Shown here piece after piece: positions 24,794 through 31,030 of a stretch of DNA of 64,000 nucleotides. Origin of the DNA: Duganella guangzhouensis (GTDB lineage: Bacteria; Pseudomonadota; Gammaproteobacteria; Burkholderiales; Burkholderiaceae_D); assembly GCF_009674535.1 (NCBI RefSeq), contig NZ_WKJK01000009.1, positions 246,099-310,098 on the forward strand, written 5' to 3'. The position numbers and the translations under genes are program-made. Under the pieces are notes generated by a model, which saw nothing but the letters and a program-made list of their open reading frames with translations, made no database searches and was not told the origin of the DNA. How positions within the stretch are numbered: the first letter of the stretch is position 1; every line of letters begins with the position of its first letter.

Positions 24794-26208
24794 AGCTCGG
24801 CTCCGTTGATCAATGGTCACCGCCGCCGCGCCGTCTCGCCGAGCTGGCCAAGCGGCACATCTTCATCATGGTGTCGCTGACGGTACATGCCGCGTTGATT
24901 GCGCTGTGCTACTACTTCGGCTCTTACCGGATCGAGCTGACACGGCAACAGCAGCTGGTGCACGCTGGCGCCGAATTATCGAAGCAGTCGAGCATGGAAA
25001 AGCGCGTGCTCGACATGAAGCAGATTAACGATTTGCTGGAACAGAGTGGCCGCGCGTCCGATACGCGCCAAGACCAAACGAATTTCACCGCCACCTCGCT
25101 GCCGAAGGCGCCGACCGAATTGCTTGCGGAGGCCAGACAATTGTCCGCGTCTATCGATGAGGTGGAAAAGCGCCTAAAGGCTGATGAGCTCGCACGCATT
25201 GACGGTATCTCGAAAGAGCAAGCGCTTAAGCAACTTGATGTCCCGCCGCCGGCAGCAGCTCCAGCTCCAGCGGAGACCGCGACACCAGAACAGCTGGCGA
25301 CCGAGATCGAGCTGCTTGAAAAGCGTGCGCGGGCATCGCTAGCGCAACGGCAACAGGATCTGCAGCGGCGCATGAACGGCGTTGCCGTACAACCACCGGG
25401 GAGCAAATCGGGCAGCGCATACGGCAGTGGCGATCACGAAAACGCAGTCCAAAGCGGCGCCAACGGAGAACAGGCCAAAGATGGTCAAGTCAGCGCCACG
25501 CCTGGCCGCAACGAAGGCGAGCTCGTCGAACGCATCGCAAAATTTATCAATCGTGATCTTGCGCTTCCCAAAGACGCCTCACAGCACTACTACCAAAATG
25601 GCGAGCGGATCTTCAACCCCGGGGTGGGCCAAATTCCAGCGGTCGATGCCGCCACCATGCACAAAGGCTTTGGCCGCATGCTGGGCCGCGAAGGCGAATT
25701 CGCCAACCGCGTGTACGTCAACAGCTGGTATCTGATCGGGCCGTTTGAAGGCAAACATGGCAGCGGACTCTTTTCCAACTATCGCTATCCGCCCGAAGAT
25801 GGCGTCGTGCTGGACGCCGCCTACCGAGGCAAGGAAAATCGTGTGGTGAAGTGGCGCTACCTCAACGCCGACAGCTATCCGCTAGTGCCACCCGACTTCG
25901 CCGAAGACGCCGTGTACTACGGCTATACCGAACTCATGCTAGACCGCGAACAGCTCCTGACGATGTGGATAGGTGCTGACGACGATGCCCAGATATGGCT
26001 CAACGACGAGCAGGTTTGGGCGGGCGGCAACATCAACAAAACATCGTTCTGGCGCGACCTTTACGACACGCAGAACACCTACGCACGTGATTTCAACATG
26101 ACCGAGGGAAAACGCAAAGTGCGCTTCAAGAAAGGCCGCAACAAGATATTTTTCAAGTTAGCGAACGGCCCCTCACGCACGTTTTTCTCATTAGTGTTGA
26201 CGAAATAA
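24790..26208 (+). CDS. TonB-like membrane-anchored energy transducer with a novel C-terminal beta-sandwich-like domain
   Basis: A 472-aa protein, third in the sigma-54-type operon, with ATGA overlap to exbD. One helix (about 23-43, IFIMVSLTVHAALIALCYYF) carries S29-x3-H33, the spacing of the Ser16/His20 motif by which TonB engages ExbB/ExbD. Residues 60-215 are alpha-helical and probably coiled-coil, with a Pro/Ala hinge near 160-170, then a Gly/Ser-rich linker to about 245. Residues 295-472 look like a carbohydrate-binding or jelly-roll domain (NSWYLIGPFEGKHGSG, then LTMWIGADDDAQIWLNDEQV, and a final FKLANGPSRTFFSLVL strand). No TonB C-terminal domain is present. I know no named family with this order. 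It may energise an outer-membrane or surface glycan process; function unknown. Confidence 0.8.
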   Translation: MKLGSVDQWSPPPRRLAELAKRHIFIMVSLTVHAALIALCYYFGSYRIELTRQQQLVHAGAELSKQSSMEKRVLDMKQINDLLEQSGRASDTRQDQTNFTATSLPKAPTELLAEARQLSASIDEVEKRLKADELARIDGISKEQALKQLDVPPPAAAPAPAETATPEQLATEIELLEKRARASLAQRQQDLQRRMNGVAVQPPGSKSGSAYGSGDHENAVQSGANGEQAKDGQVSATPGRNEGELVERIAKFINRDLALPKDASQHYYQNGERIFNPGVGQIPAVDAATMHKGFGRMLGREGEFANRVYVNSWYLIGPFEGKHGSGLFSNYRYPPEDGVVLDAAYRGKENRVVKWRYLNADSYPLVPPDFAEDAVYYGYTELMLDREQLLTMWIGADDDAQIWLNDEQVWAGGNINKTSFWRDLYDTQNTYARDFNMTEGKRKVRFKKGRNKIFFKLANGPSRTFFSLVLTK

Positions 26209-26228
26209 ACAGGCAATCGAGCGATGAA

Positions 26229-26825
26229 CTATTTATCGGAAGCAGAATTTGATAATTTTGCGAAGTTTTCCAATAGCTCACCAATCTGCTTTTCGCTTGC
26301 AGGATGATTAAAGATCTGTCGTGCCGTCTGGCCTTGTTTATCGAGAAGCAACGAAATCCGAAGATGAAAACCTCGATATAAACCGCTTTGCTGGAAATCC
26401 ATCAGAGGACTATTAATTCGGAAAAGGTGGTAATTTTCATCGAAATCAAAGTCCCCGCCTTTTCCCACATAGTCCGCATAACCTTCCATCAACCACTGTG
26501 GATATTGGAAGCTGACCAACCGTCCAAACTGTCGTGCTACAAGAATGTGCGCCGCTTCATGAGCGATGAAATAGGAGAGTGGCCGATGAACAGGATCTGC
26601 AAGAGAGCCCCCTCCCGGCGCAATCATTCGGTTTGATGCGATGTCCGATTCTCGAACATAGATATTACGTGTTATCGATGTGTCAGCATCGGCACCCACC
26701 TGATCGCTGAAATGCTGACCGTATAGCCATAGCCGCCATGAAGAGTTACAAAAGAAAATCTTGAAACGGCTATCCTTTTCCAGTAAATCAGACGTAGCAA
26801 GTCGTCGGCTGACATCATCAAGCAC
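26229..26825 (-). CDS. Putative zinc metalloprotease-like protein (HExxH), N-terminally interrupted
   Basis: A 198-aa reading frame containing HEAAHILVARQFGR, followed 20 residues later by WLMEGYADYVG, i.e. HExxH plus a downstream Glu as in gluzincin-type peptidases. The GTG at 26825 is the first start after an in-frame TAA at 26892-26894. The frame reads through convincing protein sequence upstream of that TAA, including a hydrophobic anchor, so this is probably the soluble part of a gene broken by a nonsense codon, or one translated from a non-standard start. It lies in the AT-rich island and reads leftwards. Substrate unknown. Confidence 0.6.
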   Translation of the reverse strand: MLDDVSRRLATSDLLEKDSRFKIFFCNSSWRLWLYGQHFSDQVGADADTSITRNIYVRESDIASNRMIAPGGGSLADPVHRPLSYFIAHEAAHILVARQFGRLVSFQYPQWLMEGYADYVGKGGDFDFDENYHLFRINSPLMDFQQSGLYRGFHLRISLLLDKQGQTARQIFNHPASEKQIGELLENFAKLSNSASDK

Positions 26826-26993
26826 CTGATTAATTTGAGGTGGAATTGGTCGATCAGACCAAATTTCATAGTTCTTATATACGACATGGTTTTAGAACAT
26901 TGGTTCAGGGAACGCACTTACACCGATATAGATACCAAAAATTATAGCAATCGTGGTCGACAAGTATTTTAAAATTTCAAATAAAAATTTCAA
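26826..26993 (-). pseudogene. Severed N-terminal segment of the HExxH protein (TM anchor, then in-frame TAA)
   Basis: In the same frame as 26229-26825, and separated from its GTG only by a TAA at 26892-26894. Before the TAA the codons encode a membrane-anchor-like LSTTIAIIFGIYIGVSAF and then PEPMF; after it NHVVYKNYEIWSDRPIPPQ leads straight into the annotated part. Only TTG codons (26993, 26963) are available as starts. This supports a single-base nonsense lesion in a formerly anchored protein. Confidence 0.5.
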
Positions 26994-27077
26994 TTTATTC
27001 GTATACTTTCATGAAAATTTCAACTTCCCGAAGTCCGCTATCGCCCCAAAGCCGCCGGTCAGATGCGCTAGTATGCG

Positions 27078-27725
27078 TCAATGACGTTCATGTCGTTTTC
27101 GGAAAAACTTCCAGATGCCATCTTCCTGAATTAATTTTGCGTCGATGCCGTCCAGTGGGAATGCGTATTCGTCTACGCCACTTGGAATAGGATGAACTGA
27201 TTTTGTGGTTGCGGGGGACAGCCACACACTTCCATCTACAATCGGAATGGAATTTGACAGCGAATATCCATTATTGTAAGCGGTATATGAGCGTAAACAT
27301 TGCCCTCTCGGCGCATCGCTCCAGCAGGCCTCAGTTTTTAATTGGGGCGCAGGAACTGCGATGATGATAATCGGCGATATCGTAACTAGAAAAAGCTTAT
27401 ACGGAACTTTTACTTCAACGGGTACGCTCCTAGTTCTGCCCCATGTGTTGGATTCAGGTATTTTCAAAACGAGCCTATCCAACTCGCTGACCAAATCATG
27501 AAACACCTCCTGCTTATTTCCAAATTCATCTTCAAACGCAATACGGCATTGCGGTGCCCCATCCATTAACCGCTGTTCACATTTCTGAAAGGCTTTGGCA
27601 AATACTCCCTCAGAGAGATACGGCCCGGCGCCTTCAATTGGCTTCCAAGACAGGTCATAGCCAACGCAACCGGAGAATGAGATTAGCAAGGCTAGAAAAG
27701 ATATCAGAGTGTATTTATTCTTCAT
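27078..27725 (-). CDS. Hypothetical lipoprotein, 215 aa
   Basis: The N-terminus MKNKYTLISFLALLISFSGC is a lipoprotein signal with lipobox FSGC, so the mature protein is likely lipid-anchored. The rest contains four further cysteines, a hydrophobic strand pair (YKLFLVTISPIIIIAVPAP) that may be a membrane or beta segment, and no family I recognise. It is the first of a run of short leftward genes in the island and is preceded by a run of AT-rich sequence. AT content and codon use differ from the flanking genes, suggesting transfer. Confidence 0.65.
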   Translation of the reverse strand: MKNKYTLISFLALLISFSGCVGYDLSWKPIEGAGPYLSEGVFAKAFQKCEQRLMDGAPQCRIAFEDEFGNKQEVFHDLVSELDRLVLKIPESNTWGRTRSVPVEVKVPYKLFLVTISPIIIIAVPAPQLKTEACWSDAPRGQCLRSYTAYNNGYSLSNSIPIVDGSVWLSPATTKSVHPIPSGVDEYAFPLDGIDAKLIQEDGIWKFFRKRHERH

Positions 27726-27745
27726 ATGAATCGAGGGCGGTCACA

Positions 27746-27760
27746 GTCCGTTTTTGGCCG
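27746..27760. repeat. Island spacer motif, copy 1 (GTCCGTTTTTGGCCG)
   Basis: A 15-bp motif two bases beyond the stop of the gene at 27763-28071. It is repeated with one change at 28506-28520 and three changes at 29396-29410. Confidence 0.5.
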
Positions 27761-27762
27761 AT

Positions 27763-28071
27763 TTAAGCCATCCCAGCAGCAGAGATGAAGAAAGATAGGA
27801 AACCTAAAACGGCAAGTACGGCAGTTAGCGTTTTACGTGTCCGCTCACTCAAATCTATCGACATTTCGAATCGGACGGCAGTCATGGCAAGGAAGAAAAA
27901 CGGAGATAAACAAGCCAACCACAGAAGTGGTCCACTCAAAATTAAAGTACCCTTACTTCCTGGAAGAGCCAACTTGCCCAAAACCGCGCCTTTGACAAAA
28001 TATATCAATACTCCTGCCAAGACTACATAATTAATTAAAATCGATGCTCTCGATACTGGCTTCAGTGGCAT
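27763..28071 (-). CDS. Hypothetical small membrane protein, 102 aa
   Basis: Three hydrophobic segments (ILINYVVLAGVLIYFVKG, LLWLACLSPFFFLAMTAVRF and LTAVLAVLGFLSFFISAAGM) predict an integral membrane protein. No family is recognised. A weak start context (ATG at 28071 without clear SD) leaves the exact N-terminus open. Same orientation and composition as its island neighbours. Confidence 0.55.
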   Translation of the reverse strand: MPLKPVSRASILINYVVLAGVLIYFVKGAVLGKLALPGSKGTLILSGPLLWLACLSPFFFLAMTAVRFEMSIDLSERTRKTLTAVLAVLGFLSFFISAAGMA

Positions 28072-28142
28072 AGTACTTAGGATTGAAAGTTAGAAAAATT
28101 ATTCGGAGACGGCAGCTTCTGGCCGGTTGCTGTCGAATCCAA

Positions 28143-28475
28143 TTATTCTGGCAAAGATTTGTCTCTAAGCCATCGAAACCATTCACCGGCATACGAATCA
28201 TGTACATTAAACAATGCATCTCCTGTCTCAAGGTCCAAAGATCTATTCAATATCTTGATGTGCTCTTGTGCTGTCTGCATGCTCCACGGCGATGCCTGAA
28301 ATAACTGATCTGCTGGAAGCCGCTCGCCCGCTTGGTCCAAGTACCAGTCTTCGGGCTCGGACTCAACCAGCTTTCGCAGTTCAGCTCGCTTTTCAGCATT
28401 TAGAACAAATACTCCCTTAAACTGAGAATTGGAAACGTTGAATTCGAATTGACGGTTACTATGAATCAAAATCAT
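28143..28475 (-). CDS. Hypothetical protein, 110 aa
   Basis: A soluble, charged protein with an N-terminal strand-rich part (IHSNRQFEFNVSNSQFKGVF) and a helical, tryptophan-containing C-terminus (YAGEWFRWLRDKS). No signal peptide and no recognised family. Small orphan genes of this kind are common as immunity or effector-associated genes, but no toxin partner is evident. Spacing to neighbours is 70 bp and 45 bp, each spacer containing a GGCCG motif. Confidence 0.5.
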   Translation of the reverse strand: MILIHSNRQFEFNVSNSQFKGVFVLNAEKRAELRKLVESEPEDWYLDQAGERLPADQLFQASPWSMQTAQEHIKILNRSLDLETGDALFNVHDSYAGEWFRWLRDKSLPE

Positions 28476-28505
28476 TTGAGGTAATAGAGCTATTGAGTAA
28501 TTTTT

Positions 28506-28520
28506 GTCCGCTTTTGGCCG
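28506..28520. repeat. Island spacer motif, copy 2 (GTCCGCTTTTGGCCG)
   Basis: Abuts the stop codon (28521-28523) of the following leftward gene; differs from copy 1 at one base. Confidence 0.5.
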
Positions 28521-28850
28521 CTAGGTGACTCTTTTGCGATAAAAAGTCTGCCAGCAAAAAATCATCGTCAAGGCTAGAGAGATGACAGAAAATCCAGTGA
28601 CCAAATGCTCAGGTAGAAAAACCGGAAATACCTTATCGAAAATTGTGTGGCTTAGCGAAAAGGCGAAAATCAACGATGGTAACCATTGCTTTTGCCAAGC
28701 AAAGCCAGCCATCGCAACAGTTGAGCCTACGATACTTAAGATCGTGACGAAGTGCATTTCTAACCTCACAAATTTTTCAAGAGTCGTGACTGGAACAGTT
28801 GTCTTCTGCTCGGCGCTCGTCTTCGATTTAAACCAAACGAACATCCGCAT
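28521..28850 (-). CDS. Hypothetical small membrane protein, 109 aa
   Basis: Two or three predicted helices (FVTILSIVGSTVAMAGFAW, LPSLIFAFSLSHTIFDKVF, VTGFSVISLALTMIFCWQTF). A start at 28850 is chosen because AAGGA lies just upstream; a longer frame to 28919 lacks such a site. No family recognised. It belongs to the leftward island run. Confidence 0.55.
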   Translation of the reverse strand: MRMFVWFKSKTSAEQKTTVPVTTLEKFVRLEMHFVTILSIVGSTVAMAGFAWQKQWLPSLIFAFSLSHTIFDKVFPVFLPEHLVTGFSVISLALTMIFCWQTFYRKRVT

Positions 28851-28920
28851 TTCTTCCTTTGGCCCAACGTCTAAAATCAGCAGTGCTACAGCCCCCCGTT
28901 GGATCGCAGTTTTTGGCAAA

Positions 28921-29331
28921 TCACCTTGAATAGTTTTCTCCCCAATTCATTTCATCAAGTCCCGCGATGAACATATCTCTGTCACCAATGCTCGAAAAGT
29001 ACCATTCGTTGAATCCAAAGTCATAGTCGACCTTCTCGAACCAGTTAGAGGTCCAAGTTCCAGAATGCTGATGCGGTTCCGAATTAAAGCAGGTTCGATA
29101 CTCGGAATGAACCTGAGAACACTCGCCGTCCCTCGGCCCAAACTTTTGCCAGCACCAACGATTCGCAAAATCAAGCTCAGGGTAAGAAACCTTGAGCATC
29201 ACCGGAAACGGAAAACGTTTCACGAGCTCGTTCCGCAATGCTTCGTCAGATGCAGCGTTCTCGTGCAAATGCGAACATTCAGATAGGTATGCTTCGAAGC
29301 TTGACCTCTCCAAGGTTTTTCGTGCAGTCAT
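28921..29331 (-). CDS. Hypothetical protein, 136 aa
   Basis: A soluble protein rich in Trp, Phe and Tyr with four cysteines (ECSHLHENA, RWCWQKFG, DGECSQVH, RTCFNSE). The C-terminal block WFEKVDYDFGFNEWYFSSIGD looks like a compact beta fold. No signal peptide and no family recognised. It lies two bases from the longer frame of the next gene. The cysteine and aromatic pattern could mean metal binding, but nothing supports a specific role. Confidence 0.55.
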   Translation of the reverse strand: MTARKTLERSSFEAYLSECSHLHENAASDEALRNELVKRFPFPVMLKVSYPELDFANRWCWQKFGPRDGECSQVHSEYRTCFNSEPHQHSGTWTSNWFEKVDYDFGFNEWYFSSIGDRDMFIAGLDEMNWGENYSR

Positions 29332-29394
29332 TGTCGGTAGTTTTATGAAGCGGCGGAACTTGCTATAAATAGCGAATTAGCAATATATCATAAT

Positions 29395-29410
29395 CGTCCG
29401 CAATTGGCCG
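29395..29410. repeat. Island spacer motif, copy 3 (variant CGTCCGCAATTGGCCG)
   Basis: Ten bases beyond the stop of the gene at 29421-29747. It keeps GTCCG and GGCCG, with the central T run changed. Confidence 0.4.
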
Positions 29411-29420
29411 AAGTCAGACT

Positions 29421-29747
29421 TCAAGGGGTTCCAATGCAAGCCGGTTCGGCGACGCTTAAGCTTGATACGGCATTCGACTCGTCAACTTTGAATTCAATAC
29501 GAAGAAGACACGAAGGAAAAAATCCTTCCTTCTTTGTACAATCGAAGTTCTCTCTCTTCGCTCCACTTACAAAGCATTGATAGCCGCTGCTTGCCAGTTT
29601 CTGCTTTACAGACCAATAGGTATTTCCAGTGCGGACCCCGATTGAGGTGAGTTGGTCAGTGCTCATTTTTTGAGGTGTACTACATCCCGAAATGAACACC
29701 GCCACAGCGAAAAATTTAAGCATGCTACGGAAGTTGATGCATTGCAT
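29421..29747 (-). CDS. Hypothetical lipoprotein, 108 aa
   Basis: A lipoprotein signal (MLKFFAVAVFISGC within the first 22 residues; lipobox ISGC) precedes a small domain with four cysteines (SSGYQCFV, ENFDCTKK, FPSCLLRI, PACIGTP) that could form disulfides in the periplasm. GGAAG precedes the ATG at 29747; an internal Met at residue 9 is an alternative start. The family is not recognised, though the VRTGNTYWSVKQKLASSGYQ segment resembles small SmpA/OmlA-like lipoproteins. Confidence 0.6.
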   Translation of the reverse strand: MQCINFRSMLKFFAVAVFISGCSTPQKMSTDQLTSIGVRTGNTYWSVKQKLASSGYQCFVSGAKRENFDCTKKEGFFPSCLLRIEFKVDESNAVSSLSVAEPACIGTP

Positions 29748-29806
29748 TTTTTCTTCCTAACGAATTGATGCGGCCGCTTTTCTAGCCGGTTGAAGATGTT
29801 TGCTGT

Positions 29807-29938
29807 TTAAAGATAGCGCACTTCCTCTGGCGGCCTTTCCCAGTTGTCGTTCTTACCGTCCAAATACATGATAGGCGCGTTCACGAGCTCTTCAGGAGGC
29901 ACATCGTGAGGCGTCAGGTACTGCCACGCTGTATCAGC
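29807..29938 (-). pseudogene. C-terminal remnant of an unidentified gene
   Basis: A 43-codon open stretch ending in TAA encodes a convincing protein-like sequence (WQYLTPHDVPPEELVNAP, then IMYLDGKNDNWERPPEEVRY) with no start of its own. Its 5' side runs into the last codons of the LacI gene in a different frame. It looks like the tail of a gene whose front was lost when the lacI region joined the island. No family is recognised. Confidence 0.4.
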
Positions 29939-30933
29939 TCAAAGCCGGTGTTGAGTACGCGCTCGGCGGATGCGGTTTCGCCGCTGCCGCTCAACCGGTC
30001 CAGCAGCGCTTGGGCTGACAGTGCGCCGATGCGGGCGCCGTCTACTTTTACGGTCGACAGCGGCGGGTTGGTGTACTCCGAAAAATTCAAATCACCAAAG
30101 CCCATGATGGCCAGATCCTGCGGCACGCGCAGGCCACGGCTTTGTGCTTCGATCAGCACGCCGTGCGCCAACGTATCGGAGCTGCAGAAGATGGCGTCCA
30201 GTTCCGGATGCGTGTCCAGCAACTGTATCGCGCCCTTGCGGCCCAGCGGCAGCGCGCCCGGCGCTTGCACCACGTGCGAGGCGATCACGTTGACGCCTTG
30301 CTTGGCCAGCGCGACCTGGAAGCCTTGCGTACGCTGGCCGGCGCGCGGGTCGTTGGCGGTCAGCATGCCGAATTTGCGGTAGCCCTGCTTCAGCAGATGC
30401 TGGGCGCAGGCGTGGCCGACTTCTTCGTGTGAGAAGCCGATTGCCATGTCGATCGGGTGCGGGGTCAGATCCCAGGCCTCCACCACCGGTGTGCCGATTT
30501 GCTGCAGGCGCTGGCGCGTGCTGTCGGTGTGCAGCGAGCCGGTGAGGATGACGCCGTCCGGACGTCGGCTCAGGATGGTCTCAACCAGGATCTCTTCGCG
30601 CCAGGTTTCGTAGCCAACGATACCCAGCAGCAGTTGGTAGCCGGCCGCCGTCAGGCGGTCGGTGGCGCCCTGCACCATGTCGGCAAAGGTTTGGGTGGAG
30701 ATGGTGGGCAGCACCAGCGCCACCAGTTTGCTGCGGCTGGAGGCCAGGCCGCCGGCCAGCATGTTTTTGACGTAACCGGTGCGCTTGACGGCTTCCTGCA
30801 CCTTGGCCAGCGTGGCCGGTCGCACCAGTTGCGGCTCGTTCAGCGCGCGGGATACGGTAATCGGTGATACGCCAGCCGCCTTGGCGACATCGATCAGGGT
30901 GACAGGGGTTGCTGGCATCTTTTCTTTCATCAT
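29914..30933 (-). CDS. LacI-family transcriptional regulator
   Basis: A 339-aa repressor. The N-terminal helix-turn-helix is about residues 12-35 (LIDVAKAAGVSPITVSRALN) with hinge helix MLAGGLASSRS. The periplasmic-binding-protein-like effector domain spans about 65-335 (LVALVLPTISTQTFADMVQG, FCSSDTLAHGVLIEA, MGFGDLNFSEYTNPPLSTV), closest to the GntR/gluconate-type subgroup. It is divergent from the GH2-GH43 operon, and near-palindromic operators lie directly upstream of its own ATG and at the GH2 promoter. The natural inference is a sugar-relieved repressor of those hydrolases and of itself. Confidence 0.92.
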   Translation of the reverse strand: MMKEKMPATPVTLIDVAKAAGVSPITVSRALNEPQLVRPATLAKVQEAVKRTGYVKNMLAGGLASSRSKLVALVLPTISTQTFADMVQGATDRLTAAGYQLLLGIVGYETWREEILVETILSRRPDGVILTGSLHTDSTRQRLQQIGTPVVEAWDLTPHPIDMAIGFSHEEVGHACAQHLLKQGYRKFGMLTANDPRAGQRTQGFQVALAKQGVNVIASHVVQAPGALPLGRKGAIQLLDTHPELDAIFCSSDTLAHGVLIEAQSRGLRVPQDLAIMGFGDLNFSEYTNPPLSTVKVDGARIGALSAQALLDRLSGSGETASAERVLNTGFELIQRGST

Positions 30934-30935
30934 GT

Positions 30936-30949
30936 TGATTGCGTAATCA
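30936..30949. promoter_or_regulatory. LacI-type operator O1
   Basis: TGATTGCGTAATCA, a near-perfect palindrome two bases upstream of the lacI ATG. It shares TGATTGCG with O2, and the two centres are 59 bp apart. Confidence 0.6.
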
Positions 30950-30959
30950 TTCTATCCAA

Positions 30960-30988
30960 TTGACATCCCTACCACAACTGCCTACACT
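30960..30988 (+). promoter_or_regulatory. Sigma-70 promoter of the GH2-GH43 operon
   Basis: A consensus -35 TTGACA (30960-30965) and -10 TACACT (30983-30988) with a 17-bp spacer. The start would be about 30995, inside operator O2. Confidence 0.7.
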
Positions 30989-30994
30989 TCAAAA

Positions 30995-31008
30995 TGATTG
31001 CGCTACCA
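30995..31008. promoter_or_regulatory. LacI-type operator O2
   Basis: TGATTGCGCTACCA overlaps the predicted transcription start, with a central GCGC typical of LacI-family sites. It would block the promoter at 30960-30988. Confidence 0.6.
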
Positions 31009-31030
31009 TTACATGAAATCAGGAGACAGA

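Noticed and set aside
28083..28304. 73-codon rightward frame in the island
   Set aside because: It overlaps the better supported leftward gene at 28143-28475, has no ribosome site and looks like low-complexity shadow sequence.
27746..29410. Island spacer motifs as a CRISPR array
   Set aside because: The copies are 15 bp, separated by whole genes at irregular distances and not identical; no cas genes are present.
26229..29747. Island as an integron cassette array
   Set aside because: Genes are small and co-oriented, but no paired attC core sites or integrase gene could be seen, so the spacer motif is reported only as a repeat.
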